Below are positions 17,205 through 25,149 of a stretch of DNA of 64,000 bases, piece after piece. The stretch is from Streptomyces ipomoeae 91-03 (GTDB lineage: Bacteria > Actinomycetota > Actinomycetes > Streptomycetales > Streptomycetaceae), in the NCBI RefSeq assembly GCF_000317595.1, contig NZ_AEJC01000061.1:1-64000 (forward strand). The letters are read 5' to 3'. Under the pieces are notes generated by a model. That model was not told the origin of the DNA and ran no database searches. It was given only the letters and a program-made list of their open reading frames with translations. Both the position numbers and the translations under genes were made by a program. Position 1 is the first letter of the stretch; each line of letters starts with the position of its first letter.

Positions 17205-18536
17205 TTGTCGCGTTCGCGCGCGAGATTCTTGGCTTCGGCGTGCGCCGGAGCCATCGCACTCACTGTTCTCGGTATCGCTCCGTCGGCCAGTGCCGCAGCT
17301 CCCAAGGAGGCTTGCAGCCTCCGGTACAACGCTCGCATCACGTTCTGGGCGATGACATGCAGCCAGCCGGGCGAGCCGATGATCGGAGGCTTCGCCACCT
17401 GGCGCAACGTACCGATCACATTCGATCAGACCAACACCGGGTCCGCGACCGTACAGGTGGCCAACTACCTGCGCGTCAGCCCGAACACCTCAAGCAGTCC
17501 GCTGGCCCCCAACATCGAGATCGGGCTGTACGCGGAGAAAACGGGGAAGACCACACGCACGTACGGGCCGCGCTGGTCGGAGCTGACCAACAGCGGTGGC
17601 CGCACGAAGGCCATCACCGCCGGAGTCAACCCGACCAAGCCGGACAAGCGCAACCACACCTATATGACCGTCCGCCAGGCCGGCGGCAACCAGTGGGATG
17701 TGCTCTACGACTTCAACAAGGTCGGCTCCACAGCCAAGCAGCTCAAAGTGCTGGGCGGCAGCACCAACCGTATCGACGTCGGCCTCGAGGTGACGGGGCC
17801 GAAGTACATCAACGTCCCCTCCATCGCGAACCGCATGCAGTTCATGACCGGGAACAAGGTGTGGGAGCAGGTCGCGACGGGCAATGTGGCCAGGTCCGTC
17901 ACGCTTCCCGCGTGCAGCGCGAGCCGTAAGCCGCCGAACTGCTTCACCACAAAGCTGACCGACGGCAGCAAGTTCACGCAGTGGACGGCGAGCAAGCCGC
18001 GCCGACAGGCCACCGCGGCGATCTCACCAGGTCCTGCGCACGCAACCTCGGCCAAGAGCGGGGACATCGCCGTCGGCGACCTTCCCAGCACATTCAACGG
18101 CGTGGACCAGCAGGCCCTGCGGGCGTGCCTGGAGAGTGATCCGGACAACTGCCTGTCGACCGTGCCAGGGCTGTCGGAGTGCGTGGTCACCATGCGGGTC
18201 TGCAACGCCGCCGCTCTGCTGTCCCGTGGCACGACCAAGAACACCACGCCCGACGCGGACGTCTCAGCCGCCGATATCCGGACCCGGGCCGCCGCCGCCT
18301 TCGGCGTCTCCGCACGCACGCTCTCCATCGAGCCGCCCGTTTCACCCACCGGGTTGCAGGCGCACCTGCGCGCGGCCGACGACACCGGCACCACCGTCTG
18401 GACGGTCACTTCCACCAGCCGGACTCGCGGACTGCAGAACACCGACCGCCTCTTCGACGGCTTCACCGCCCGCTACTCCGCACACACCGGCGCACTGCTG
18501 GAGGCGTGCTGGGGCGACCTCTGCGACGCCTTGTGA
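17205..18536 (+). CDS. Secreted protein of unknown function
   Basis: The protein (443 aa) has a classical signal peptide (SRSRARFLASACAGAIAL, cleaved after ASA near residue 31). The exported part starts with a Cys-containing segment (CSLRYNARITFWAMTC) and beta-strand-rich sequence. Later cysteines (about 237 to 440) suggest disulphides. I recognise no family. The TTG start at 17205 follows AGGGGG with ideal spacing. It heads a closely spaced set with a secreted nuclease 64 bp downstream and a small cytoplasmic protein. The upstream 100 bp is unusually AT-rich for this DNA, which fits recent acquisition or a strong promoter. Confidence 0.82.
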   Translation: MSRSRARFLASACAGAIALTVLGIAPSASAAAPKEACSLRYNARITFWAMTCSQPGEPMIGGFATWRNVPITFDQTNTGSATVQVANYLRVSPNTSSSPLAPNIEIGLYAEKTGKTTRTYGPRWSELTNSGGRTKAITAGVNPTKPDKRNHTYMTVRQAGGNQWDVLYDFNKVGSTAKQLKVLGGSTNRIDVGLEVTGPKYINVPSIANRMQFMTGNKVWEQVATGNVARSVTLPACSASRKPPNCFTTKLTDGSKFTQWTASKPRRQATAAISPGPAHATSAKSGDIAVGDLPSTFNGVDQQALRACLESDPDNCLSTVPGLSECVVTMRVCNAAALLSRGTTKNTTPDADVSAADIRTRAAAAFGVSARTLSIEPPVSPTGLQAHLRAADDTGTTVWTVTSTSRTRGLQNTDRLFDGFTARYSAHTGALLEACWGDLCDAL

Positions 18537-18600
18537 TCACCGCTGTTGCCACAGGCCGCAGACGCCCTGCCGTTTTCCCGCACATGCAAGGAGTCCACTG

Positions 18601-19890
18601 GTGACCCTCCGCACCGCATGCATACGTTTCGCCCGCGCCACCGCCACCACGGCGATCCTGACACTGCTCACCTCAGCCACCACCACTGCCGCACACGCCG
18701 CCTCGCCCACGGACGTTTCGGCGTCCAAGGCCGGTGTCTTCGTCGATGCCGCCTCGCTCCCCGCCGACCAACTACGCGGCCTTGACCGGCCGGTTCCGTA
18801 CGTCGAGTACGCTCGCTCCCACGACGTTGACGGCGTGACGCGGCAGACGGCGGCTGTCGCGGATCCCCCAGACCAAAAGGATCTGCGGAAGCAGTGCGCC
18901 AAGCAGGCCGCGAAGGCCAGGACAGCCACCGGCTGGATCAAGTCCCGCTTCGAAAGTTGTCAGAAGCGGCCCTACGACCTGATCCTGCGGGACGTCAAGG
19001 GCACCACCAACCTGGGCCGTCTCTGGTTCGATCAATGGGTCCTCGGCTTCGCCTACGACGGCAGCCGCCGTGTCGACTACGTCGCCAGCATCGAGAACAT
19101 ACGCGTCCAGCCGATACCCACCGAAGACGCCAAGAAATGGCGGATCGGCCAGCACTTCCGCCACAACATCAACGCCTCCAGCAGCGACCCGGACCCCAAG
19201 GTGAACGCCCCGGAGACCGAGGCCCGCGACGGACTGCTCGGCATGTGGGACAGCAAGCCGCACTGGACACTCACCTATACCTCCCCGGACAAGGGAGCCC
19301 TGTTCGACAAGGGCAACGCGCAGCGCGTGTTCTCGACCGTCTCGATGGACCTGAGCGTCAGCTCCCCCAACGCCGCCCCCTTCACCGGAGGCGGCAACGC
19401 CTACACATCGAGCGTCCGCTACGACTACGCAGGGAAGAGCGCGGGCAAGCACAAGGGCACCGTCTTCTCCAAGGCCCGTGTAGAACTCGTGATGAGCCGC
19501 AAGGACAAGGCGGTCAACGAGAGCGCCCTGCACATCTACGACGCCCTGTACCGTCCCGAGCGCACCTTCCCCTCCTGGCCCGGCAAGAGCGTTCCGGGGA
19601 CGAAAGAACCGCTGCACCGGCTGGTCGACCAGGCCAAGATTGACAACAACCGCAAGAATTCGATTCGGGAATGCGAGAAGGTCTGGGGCAATTACTCCGG
19701 CAGTGGTCTGCAATGCGACGAGTACCCCTTCGCCTCCACGAAAGAAGGCTCCACCAAGGGCGACAACCGCTTCTCCGTCCGACTGATCGACGGCCCGGAC
19801 AACCGAAGGGGCGGAGAGCGCCTTCTTCAGATGTACACGCTCAACCGCGTTCTGGACGGCGACCCCTTCTACATGAAGATCACCAACTAG
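18601..19890 (+). CDS. Secreted NucA/NucB-type deoxyribonuclease
   Basis: The protein (429 aa) has a signal peptide ending near AHAAS (about residue 34), a long N-terminal region, and a C-terminal domain resembling the NucA/NucB DNase family. The key segment is CDEYPFASTKEG (about residues 378-389), followed by FSVRLIDGPDNRRGG and RVLDGDPFYMKI. In NucB the Asp-Glu pair of this motif binds metal and cuts DNA. The GTG at 18601 follows AAGGAG with good spacing. The N-terminal two thirds matches nothing I know and may direct delivery or attach to the cell surface. Possible roles are use of extracellular DNA or competition. The next gene starts 18 bp after its stop. Confidence 0.78.
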   Translation: MTLRTACIRFARATATTAILTLLTSATTTAAHAASPTDVSASKAGVFVDAASLPADQLRGLDRPVPYVEYARSHDVDGVTRQTAAVADPPDQKDLRKQCAKQAAKARTATGWIKSRFESCQKRPYDLILRDVKGTTNLGRLWFDQWVLGFAYDGSRRVDYVASIENIRVQPIPTEDAKKWRIGQHFRHNINASSSDPDPKVNAPETEARDGLLGMWDSKPHWTLTYTSPDKGALFDKGNAQRVFSTVSMDLSVSSPNAAPFTGGGNAYTSSVRYDYAGKSAGKHKGTVFSKARVELVMSRKDKAVNESALHIYDALYRPERTFPSWPGKSVPGTKEPLHRLVDQAKIDNNRKNSIRECEKVWGNYSGSGLQCDEYPFASTKEGSTKGDNRFSVRLIDGPDNRRGGERLLQMYTLNRVLDGDPFYMKITN

Positions 19891-19908
19891 CAGGAAGGCC
19901 CACTGGCC

Positions 19909-20442
19909 ATGGTTCTTCTCGCCGAACACAACGTCACTGCCACTCCAGGCCGTTGCGTACTGGAGGTGTACGACGCCGATGCCTACCTCGGCGACGAAGA
20001 GGCCCTGGACTTCGGCGGGTGGCGCGGGAGGCGTGTCCCAGATACGAATGGTCACCTGTACCTCCTCAGCCTGCAACCCGACATGGACGTCCAGGTGACC
20101 ATTCGTATCTGGGACACGCCTCCCGCGCCACCCGCCGAAGCCGAAGGTCACGTCGCCATCACTATCGAGTCCGAAACCGGCACCCTCGTCATCGGCCAAC
20201 TCGACCGCGGCCCCGCCGGCGACGACGTCACTCTGCCCCGCCCAGGTGTATACGAGGGCCATGCCTGGTGGGAGAACAGACAGGCAGCCGCCGACTACTA
20301 CGACACCACCCTCGACCAGCTCACCGACGACTCCTCCGACGGCCAACTCCTCGAAGCCTGGAACAACTGCCCCGTCACCGAACGCTACGTTCTCGACCTC
20401 GCCTACATCCGCGAACCAGAACCCGTCGATGAGGACGACTGA
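19909..20442 (+). CDS. Cytoplasmic acidic protein with an internal perfect inverted repeat
   Basis: The protein (177 aa) has no signal peptide, is strongly acidic at the C-terminus and looks beta-rich in the middle (MDVQVTIRIWDTPPAPPAE). I do not recognise the family. It follows the secreted nuclease by 18 bp, so co-expression is likely, and an immunity or accessory role is one possibility. Its gene contains two 49-bp arms that are exact reverse complements (20010-20058 and 20092-20140). The second arm encodes ordinary-looking protein (VQVTIRIWDTPPAPPAE). The first encodes the odd segment DFGGWRGRRVPDTNGHL and may be an inverted copy of the second. Confidence 0.7.
   Translation: MVLLAEHNVTATPGRCVLEVYDADAYLGDEEALDFGGWRGRRVPDTNGHLYLLSLQPDMDVQVTIRIWDTPPAPPAEAEGHVAITIESETGTLVIGQLDRGPAGDDVTLPRPGVYEGHAWWENRQAAADYYDTTLDQLTDDSSDGQLLEAWNNCPVTERYVLDLAYIREPEPVDEDD
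20010..20140. repeat. Perfect 49-bp inverted repeat within a coding sequence
   Basis: The arms 20010-20058 and 20092-20140 are exact reverse complements separated by 33 bases. The arm starts CTTCGGCGGGTGGCGCGGGA and ends GGTCACCTG. An mRNA of this gene could form a 49-bp hairpin, far longer than any terminator in the window. No T-run follows and the reading frame continues through it. Confidence 0.97.
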
Positions 20443-20540
20443 GCCACGGACGGGAACGGGCATCTGATCCTCAAGCGGAACTCCGCACGGGCTCTCAATG
20501 GTGGCCGTGCGCAGAGCGGTAAGTGCTTGATGACGACTCG

Positions 20541-20657
20541 GTGTCCCCCCTACTCATCGCGCTCGGCCTGTCGATCGCCGCCACAGCGGCGGCGCTGACC
20601 ACCCGCGACAGTCGGCTGGTCCTGTCGTCACTACGGGGCCGCGACGGGGACACGTAG
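20541..20657 (+). CDS. Possible small membrane peptide
   Basis: A GTG-started frame encodes 38 residues with a hydrophobic N-terminal half (SPLLIALGLSIAATAAALTT) and a basic/acidic tail ending RGRDGDT. It looks like a single-pass peptide. There is no convincing ribosome site and no known family. It converges on the DUF397 gene with 3 bp between them. Confidence 0.3.
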   Translation: MSPLLIALGLSIAATAAALTTRDSRLVLSSLRGRDGDT

Positions 20658-20660
20658 CGA

Positions 20661-20873
20661 TCAGATGAAGGGAGGGAACCCGGCGGCCTTCACGGCGCCT
20701 ATGAACGAGGCCCAGGCGCGAGCCTCGAAGACCAGACGCGCACCCGCCGGGTTCTTGCTGTCACGCACGGGAAGAATGCCGGGGAACCCGTCGGCGACCT
20801 CGACGCAGTCGCCGCCCGATCCGCTGTAACTGCTCCTGCGCCAGGTCACGATCTCAAGGTTGCGGGTGTTCAT
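20661..20873 (-). CDS. DUF397 protein
   Basis: This is a small DUF397 protein (70 aa) with the family pattern WRRSSYSGSGGDCVEVAD, VRDSKNPAGARLVF and a final Trp/Phe helix. DUF397 genes in Streptomyces lie beside Scr1/WhiJ-type regulators and have been discussed as antitoxin-toxin-like or developmental partners. It lies 28 bp downstream of such a regulator on the same strand, so the two form an operon. Confidence 0.93.
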   Translation of the reverse strand: MNTRNLEIVTWRRSSYSGSGGDCVEVADGFPGILPVRDSKNPAGARLVFEARAWASFIGAVKAAGFPPFI

Positions 20874-20901
20874 CCCTCGTGTGCCTCTCTACGTCATGCC
20901 G

Positions 20902-21753
20902 CTACAGCTCCTGCCGTACCCGGGCGATCAGATCGAGGCTGTCGCCGGGGCTCAAGGCGCTTGATCGGAGCGAATCGAAGATGAGCGTATAGTCCGCTGT
21001 TTCGTCGGGGGTCTCCATGTAGAGCGTCCCCGTGTGGTGCTCCACAGCCACGACGTCGGAGAACGACAGGCTGGGGAAAGCGAAGAGCACGAACGATCCG
21101 GCCAGACCGGCGTGTGCTCCCGCCCGATCGGGGATGACCTGCACCTCTACGGACGGGTGGTCAGCCATCGTCTCCAGATGTTCCAACTGTTTGCGCATCA
21201 CTTCTCGGCCGCCCACCTGGAGTCGTAGAGCCGCCTCCCCTTCGATGACGCACAGCCGCGGAGAGGCGGACCGCGCCAGGACCTCTTGGCGCTTCATGCG
21301 TGCCTCCACCAACACGTCCACCTTTTCTTGCGTAAGAGGGGCTGGGGTCGCGGCGATGACCTCCCGCGCGTAGTCGGGTGTCTGCAACAGGCCGGCGATC
21401 AGGGTGCTTTGGTACGACCGGATGTAGTCGGCGGTTCTCTCGTAGTCGATGAAGTCCGTGTACGTCGGCCGCGCCAGACCTGCGCGCTGCACCCAGCCAG
21501 GTTCCCTGCTGCGCTGGGCAAGAGACACCATCGCGTCCACCTGAGCAGGGTCCTCGACGCCGTAGAACGTCAGCAGGTCGCGCAACTCGCCCAGAGAGAT
21601 GCCCAGTCGAGCATTCTCGATCCGGTTGATCTTCGTTCGGTGACAGCCGATGCGCTCTGCTGCTTCATCAACGCTCTTCCCGGCGGCTTCCCGGAACTCG
21701 ACCAGCAACTCGGCGAGGCGACGGCGTCGAACTGTTGGGCGCGATGCGGCCAC
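20902..21753 (-). CDS. Scr1/WhiJ-type helix-turn-helix regulator (DUF5753)
   Basis: This regulator (283 aa) has an N-terminal XRE-type helix-turn-helix (SVDEAAERIGCHRTKINRIE) and a C-terminal DUF5753 domain (DYIRSYQSTLIAGLLQTPDYAREVI, QVIPDRAGAHAG, DVVAVEHHTG). I chose the GTG at 21753 because GGAGGGGG lies five bases before it; an ATG 15 bp upstream would overlap that site. With the adjacent DUF397 gene and the divergent ATPase gene it makes a WhiJ-like set. Such regulators usually repress sporulation or antibiotic genes and control their own neighbours. Confidence 0.9.
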   Translation of the reverse strand: MAASRPTVRRRRLAELLVEFREAAGKSVDEAAERIGCHRTKINRIENARLGISLGELRDLLTFYGVEDPAQVDAMVSLAQRSREPGWVQRAGLARPTYTDFIDYERTADYIRSYQSTLIAGLLQTPDYAREVIAATPAPLTQEKVDVLVEARMKRQEVLARSASPRLCVIEGEAALRLQVGGREVMRKQLEHLETMADHPSVEVQVIPDRAGAHAGLAGSFVLFAFPSLSFSDVVAVEHHTGTLYMETPDETADYTLIFDSLRSSALSPGDSLDLIARVRQEL

Positions 21754-21941
21754 GAGTACCCCCTCCATGTGGGTTTTGCCAGCAGAACAGTAGCCCCCGA
21801 AAAAGATCATGGAACATTTCCAAAGAGTCTGTTGCGAATGGGGCAACCGCAAAGCACTCTGGATCTAGTTACTCACCGTCGCTGCATGTGACGGAGGGGT
21901 GACGTTGATGTGCTATCAACCCGCTCCCAAAGGGATGAGCC

Positions 21942-22397
21942 ATGCCCACAAGAGCTGTAGCCGCAGGAACCGTGCCGCCCGCGCCCATGCGGACCATCGC
22001 GCACACCTTCCCCAGACACCGCCGCAGCGTCGGCCGTGCTCGGGTGGTGCTGCGGGACCAGCTCGCCATATGGGATGTGGGCGGCGAAGTCGCGTACCGC
22101 GCCCTGCTGTTGCTCTCCGAGCTGGCCACCAACGCCGTCCGCGCCAGAACGACCAACGGTCGACGTATCGGCGTCCGGTTCGAACTGGCCGGAACGGAGT
22201 TGCGGATCGAGGTCTCCGACGCGGGGGAGGGGAAACCGGAGTTGAGGCAGGCGGGAACGGACGACGAGGCGGGCCGAGGGCTCGCCCTGGTGGAGGCGCT
22301 GGCCGACGACTGGGGTGTGAGTCCGCGCGACGGGGTCGGCAAGACCGTATGGGTGCTGCTGGTCCTGTCGGACGGAGCGGACGGGGCGCTGTCATGA
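21942..22397 (+). CDS. Anti-sigma-factor-like ATP-binding protein (HATPase)
   Basis: This GHKL ATPase (151 aa) is of the RsbW/SpoIIAB kind. The N-box is ELATNAVRA, the G1 box is DAGEGKP and the G2 region is AGRGLALVEALADDWG. It probably binds or phosphorylates a regulatory partner. It belongs to the WhiJ-like set as the divergent ATPase. The next gene starts within its stop codon (ATGA), so translation is coupled. Confidence 0.9.
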   Translation: MPTRAVAAGTVPPAPMRTIAHTFPRHRRSVGRARVVLRDQLAIWDVGGEVAYRALLLLSELATNAVRARTTNGRRIGVRFELAGTELRIEVSDAGEGKPELRQAGTDDEAGRGLALVEALADDWGVSPRDGVGKTVWVLLVLSDGADGALS

Positions 22398-22786
22398 CGC
22401 CGTCGTGGCAGACCCCCTGGTGGAGGCAGGCCGGGGACGGGTACCGCGTTCGGGTCGTCGCCCACGCGCTCGATGGTCGCCGGGCCCCGCTCGGCGAACA
22501 CCGCGTCCGTACCCCGCGGTTGGCCCTGCGGTGGTTACGCGGTCGGGCCGGGGACGTGGCGGACCAGCTCGACCCGCCGTACGCCCGTGTAGTGGCCGCG
22601 TGGCTGGGCGACACGCGTGAGCACGAGCGGGCGCTGGACCTCATGACGGCGGGACGCCCGTACCTCTTCCTGGCCCAGGACGAGGACGGCATCCGCTACG
22701 CCTTCACGGTCGAGCCACTCCCCCTCGCCCGCCCTGTCTCCTCACCTGGCACCGTTCGAAGGGTGGCCTCATGTCTCGCCGCGTAG
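22394..22786 (+). CDS. Hypothetical protein coupled to the ATPase gene
   Basis: The protein (130 aa) is Trp/Arg-rich (WQTPWWRQAGDGYRVRVVAH, RLALRWLRGRAGDVADQLD) and has no signal or membrane segment. I do not recognise it beyond being common beside DUF397-type regulators in Streptomyces. Its ATG overlaps the stop of the ATPase gene, and its end overlaps the next gene by 16 bp. Confidence 0.8.
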   Translation: MTPSWQTPWWRQAGDGYRVRVVAHALDGRRAPLGEHRVRTPRLALRWLRGRAGDVADQLDPPYARVVAAWLGDTREHERALDLMTAGRPYLFLAQDEDGIRYAFTVEPLPLARPVSSPGTVRRVASCLAA

Positions 22787-23208
22787 AACGGTCCCTCGGG
22801 CCGCAGCCCTTCGCACAGCCGGGTTTCTGGTGTGAGCGGATCACGTACCGCTCTCTGTCCGCCGACGCGATCACATCCGTGGCGACGTACGCCACGACCA
22901 ATCCGGCCCAGGCCATCCGCAAGATCCGGGTGGACGTACGGCTACTGGTGTCCGCGCTTCCGCCGCGCGAGATGGCCCGTGCCTTCGGCTGGATCGACGG
23001 CGGCGGCTGTCTGGGCGCCGTCGCCGCCCTCCATCGGGGTGAGCCGTGCGGGTTCTCGCTCAACACGCGTGACGCGTGGGTCGAGTGGACGGTCCGGCCG
23101 GTCGTTTTTCTGACGTCGGCTGCTGCCGGTCCGGTGGCCTCCTGCCGGGATACCGGAGGTGCGGCTCCTCCGCCCTCGGGCTTCCGTTCCGGCTGCGTGA
23201 GCCTTTGA
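22771..23208 (+). CDS. Hypothetical protein, last gene of the ATPase operon
   Basis: The protein (145 aa) begins MSRRVERSLGPQPFAQPGFW, has a central helical part (TTNPAQAIRKIRVDVRLLVSALPPREMARAF) and a Pro/Gly-rich tail. No family is recognised. The 16-bp overlap with the preceding gene indicates co-translation. A bidirectional terminator follows. Confidence 0.75.
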   Translation: MSRRVERSLGPQPFAQPGFWCERITYRSLSADAITSVATYATTNPAQAIRKIRVDVRLLVSALPPREMARAFGWIDGGGCLGAVAALHRGEPCGFSLNTRDAWVEWTVRPVVFLTSAAAGPVASCRDTGGAAPPPSGFRSGCVSL

Positions 23209-23230
23209 CGCTTTTCGGAAAGCAGCGCAC

Positions 23231-23270
23231 GGAAGGCCCCGGAGCATTCCTTGCGACTCCGGGGTCTTCC
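23231..23270. terminator. Bidirectional hairpin terminator
   Basis: Arms GGAAGGCCCCGGAG and CTCCGGGGTCTTCC pair with one mismatch around a 12-base loop, between two convergent genes. Confidence 0.82.
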
Positions 23271-23298
23271 ACGCGCAGACACGGTTCCGGGGCGCCTT

Positions 23299-24024
23299 CT
23301 ATGCCTGCCCCTCCGTCAGGGCCCGCAAGGCCTCCGCCACGTTCGCCTCGGTCGCATCCTTGCGGACCCCCAGCCCGCTCAGCACGCCCTCCCCGTTCTC
23401 GAACTCAAGGAGGGCGAGCAGCAGATGCTCGGTCCCCACATAGTTGTGCCCGAGCCGAAGCGCCTCACGGAAGGTGAGTTCGAGGACCTTCTTCGCCTCG
23501 GCCCCGTACGGAATGAGCTCGGGCACCTCGGCGACAGTCGCCGGCAGCTCCGCCAGCGCCGCCTCCCGCACCGCGTCCAACGAAACCCCCTGCGCCACGA
23601 TCGCCTTCGCCGCCAGCCCCTCCGGCTCGGAGAGCAACCCGAGGACCAGATGCGCCGGCACCCCCTCCGCGTTCCCCGCGGCCTTGGCTTCGTTGTGCGC
23701 GACCGTAACGACGTTGCGGGCCCGCGGGGTGTAACGGGCGAACCCCTGGTTGGGGTCGAGGTCGTTCTCGGCCTTCGACACGAACCGCTTCTGCGCCGCC
23801 TGCCGGGTCACCCCCATGCTCTTGCCGATGTCCGTCCAGGACGCGCCCGACCGCCGCGCCTGGTCCACGAAGTGGCCGATCAGATGGTCGGCCACGTCAC
23901 CGAGGTGGTCCGCGGCGATCACCGCGTCCTGAAGCTGGTCGAGCGGTTCCGGATGGACCTTCTTGATGGCTTCGATGAGGTCGTCGAGACGCACGGAAGC
24001 CGAAACTCGTGGGTTCGTCGTCAT
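23299..24024 (-). CDS. Clp N-domain protein with helix-turn-helix
   Basis: The protein (241 aa) has an N-terminal helical region with a helix-turn-helix-like segment (SWTDIGKSMGVTRQAAQKRF) and two ClpC-type N-terminal repeats (FARYTPRARNVVTVAHNEAK; FREALRLGHNYVGTEHLLLALLEF). It has no AAA+ ATPase domain, so it is not an unfoldase. It is more likely a regulator or adaptor that reads the same signals as ClpC. The ATG at 24024 sits six bases after a predicted -10 hexamer, so the mRNA is probably leaderless. Two palindromes overlap the promoter, which suggests autorepression. Confidence 0.88.
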   Translation of the reverse strand: MTTNPRVSASVRLDDLIEAIKKVHPEPLDQLQDAVIAADHLGDVADHLIGHFVDQARRSGASWTDIGKSMGVTRQAAQKRFVSKAENDLDPNQGFARYTPRARNVVTVAHNEAKAAGNAEGVPAHLVLGLLSEPEGLAAKAIVAQGVSLDAVREAALAELPATVAEVPELIPYGAEAKKVLELTFREALRLGHNYVGTEHLLLALLEFENGEGVLSGLGVRKDATEANVAEALRALTEGQA

Positions 24025-24025
24025 G

Positions 24026-24072
24026 TGTCAACCGTAGGTTGACAGTGCATCACTGTCAACCTCAAGTTGACA
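24026..24072 (-). promoter_or_regulatory. Promoter with two overlapping 19-bp operators, leaderless start
   Basis: TGTCAACCGTAGGTTGACA (24026-24044) is a perfect palindrome. A second copy at 24054-24072 has one mismatch. On the minus strand the second contains the -35 TTGACA (24054-24059). A 17-bp spacer follows, then -10 TACGGT (24031-24036) inside the first palindrome. The ATG lies six bases further on. Centres are 28 bp apart. Confidence 0.78.
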
Positions 24073-24098
24073 TGCTGAGGCGCCCTGCGGCGTCCCTC

Positions 24099-24779
24099 TC
24101 ACTTCGGTGAGGTAGCCAACCGCACCGCCAACCCCGCGAAAACCGTCCCCGTGAAGATGTTCAGCCCCCGGGCCACCCGTCGGCTGCGCCGCAGCAACTG
24201 GGAGAGACGGCCGGAGAGCAGCCCGATCGTGCCGTCCCACAGGAAGCCCATGACCACGATGGTGACGCCGAGCAACAGGAGCTGCCCTCGCACATGACCG
24301 AGCGACGGGTCCACGAACTGCGGCAGGAACGCCACGTTGAAGAGGATCACCTTGGGGTTGAGCAGATTGGTGATGGCCCCCTGCCAGAAGGCCCGCCGCA
24401 GCCCCCGCCGACGCCCGGCCGACGTCCCCGTCCCTCCACCGGGGCCCGGTGCACCGGCATCCCCCTCACCGGCGCCCTCCTCACCCGGCACCGACCGATC
24501 CCGGAACGCCTTCACCGCGAGGTACAGCAGATACGCCGCCCCCAGCCACCGCAGTACGTAATAGAGCGCCGGCAACGTCTCGAACAGCGCCGAAAGCCCC
24601 AGCATCGCGGCCACCGAGTGCACGAGCATGGCGCTCGCCACGCCCGCCGCGGCCATCACCCCGGCCGCCGGCCCACCCCGCCCCCCGACGGCCACGATGA
24701 ACATCATGTCGGGCCCCGGAGTCACACAGAGGGCGAAGGCCGCGACGAGAAACGCTGCGTAGAGAGATGTGTCGACCAT
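24099..24779 (-). CDS. LysE/RhtB-type amino acid exporter
   Basis: The protein (226 aa) has about six membrane segments. The LysE family signature is at the start (FALCVTPGPDMMFIVAVGGRGG) and a second family segment (AFWQGAITNLLNPKVILFNVAFLPQFV) in the middle. It would export an amino acid or derivative by proton exchange. A Gly/Ala/Pro-rich cytoplasmic loop (about residues 103-124) is longer than usual. The ATG at 24779 fits the first membrane segment. The substrate is unknown. Confidence 0.92.
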   Translation of the reverse strand: MVDTSLYAAFLVAAFALCVTPGPDMMFIVAVGGRGGPAAGVMAAAGVASAMLVHSVAAMLGLSALFETLPALYYVLRWLGAAYLLYLAVKAFRDRSVPGEEGAGEGDAGAPGPGGGTGTSAGRRRGLRRAFWQGAITNLLNPKVILFNVAFLPQFVDPSLGHVRGQLLLLGVTIVVMGFLWDGTIGLLSGRLSQLLRRSRRVARGLNIFTGTVFAGLAVRLATSPK

Positions 24780-25149
24780 GCCCGCCATGCTTGACCGCCG
24801 CCCCGAAGAACGGCGACCCGATTTCACGGACCGGAACGCCCGGTGCACAGTCCCCCTCCACCCCACCAGTCCCTCCACCCCACCAGTCCCTCCACCCCCA
24901 CCGGCGCCGCCAACACCCCAACGCACCCGCCAACCCGGCCAGGTTCACCACCCCGACCGCCAGCCCCAGCACCGCCCCCACCCCGCCCCCTGAAGGGCGT
25001 CTTACCGGTATGGCCGGCCCTACCTCACACGGCCGTGATTCCAACCGAGCCACGGGCAGCCGGGCAGCCGGGTCGACTGCCCACCCGCCCCGGAGCAGCC
25101 CCACCCGCCCCCGGGGGCACCCCCACCCCCCCATGACACGATCGAAGAC
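24780..25149. repeat. Pro-codon-like C-rich intergenic region with a 17-bp tandem repeat
   Basis: A 17-bp unit (CCCTCCACCCCACCAGT) is repeated 2.6 times at 24854-24898. The rest of the gap between the divergent LysE and DUF2786 genes is C-rich on this strand and shows no further structure or convincing gene. Confidence 0.75.

Noticed and set aside
18772..20463. Reverse open frame spanning the nuclease gene and the inverted repeat
   Set aside because: It partly reads the same peptide (VQVTIRIWDTPPAPPAE) only because the 49-bp repeat is palindromic. The rest has no recognisable features.
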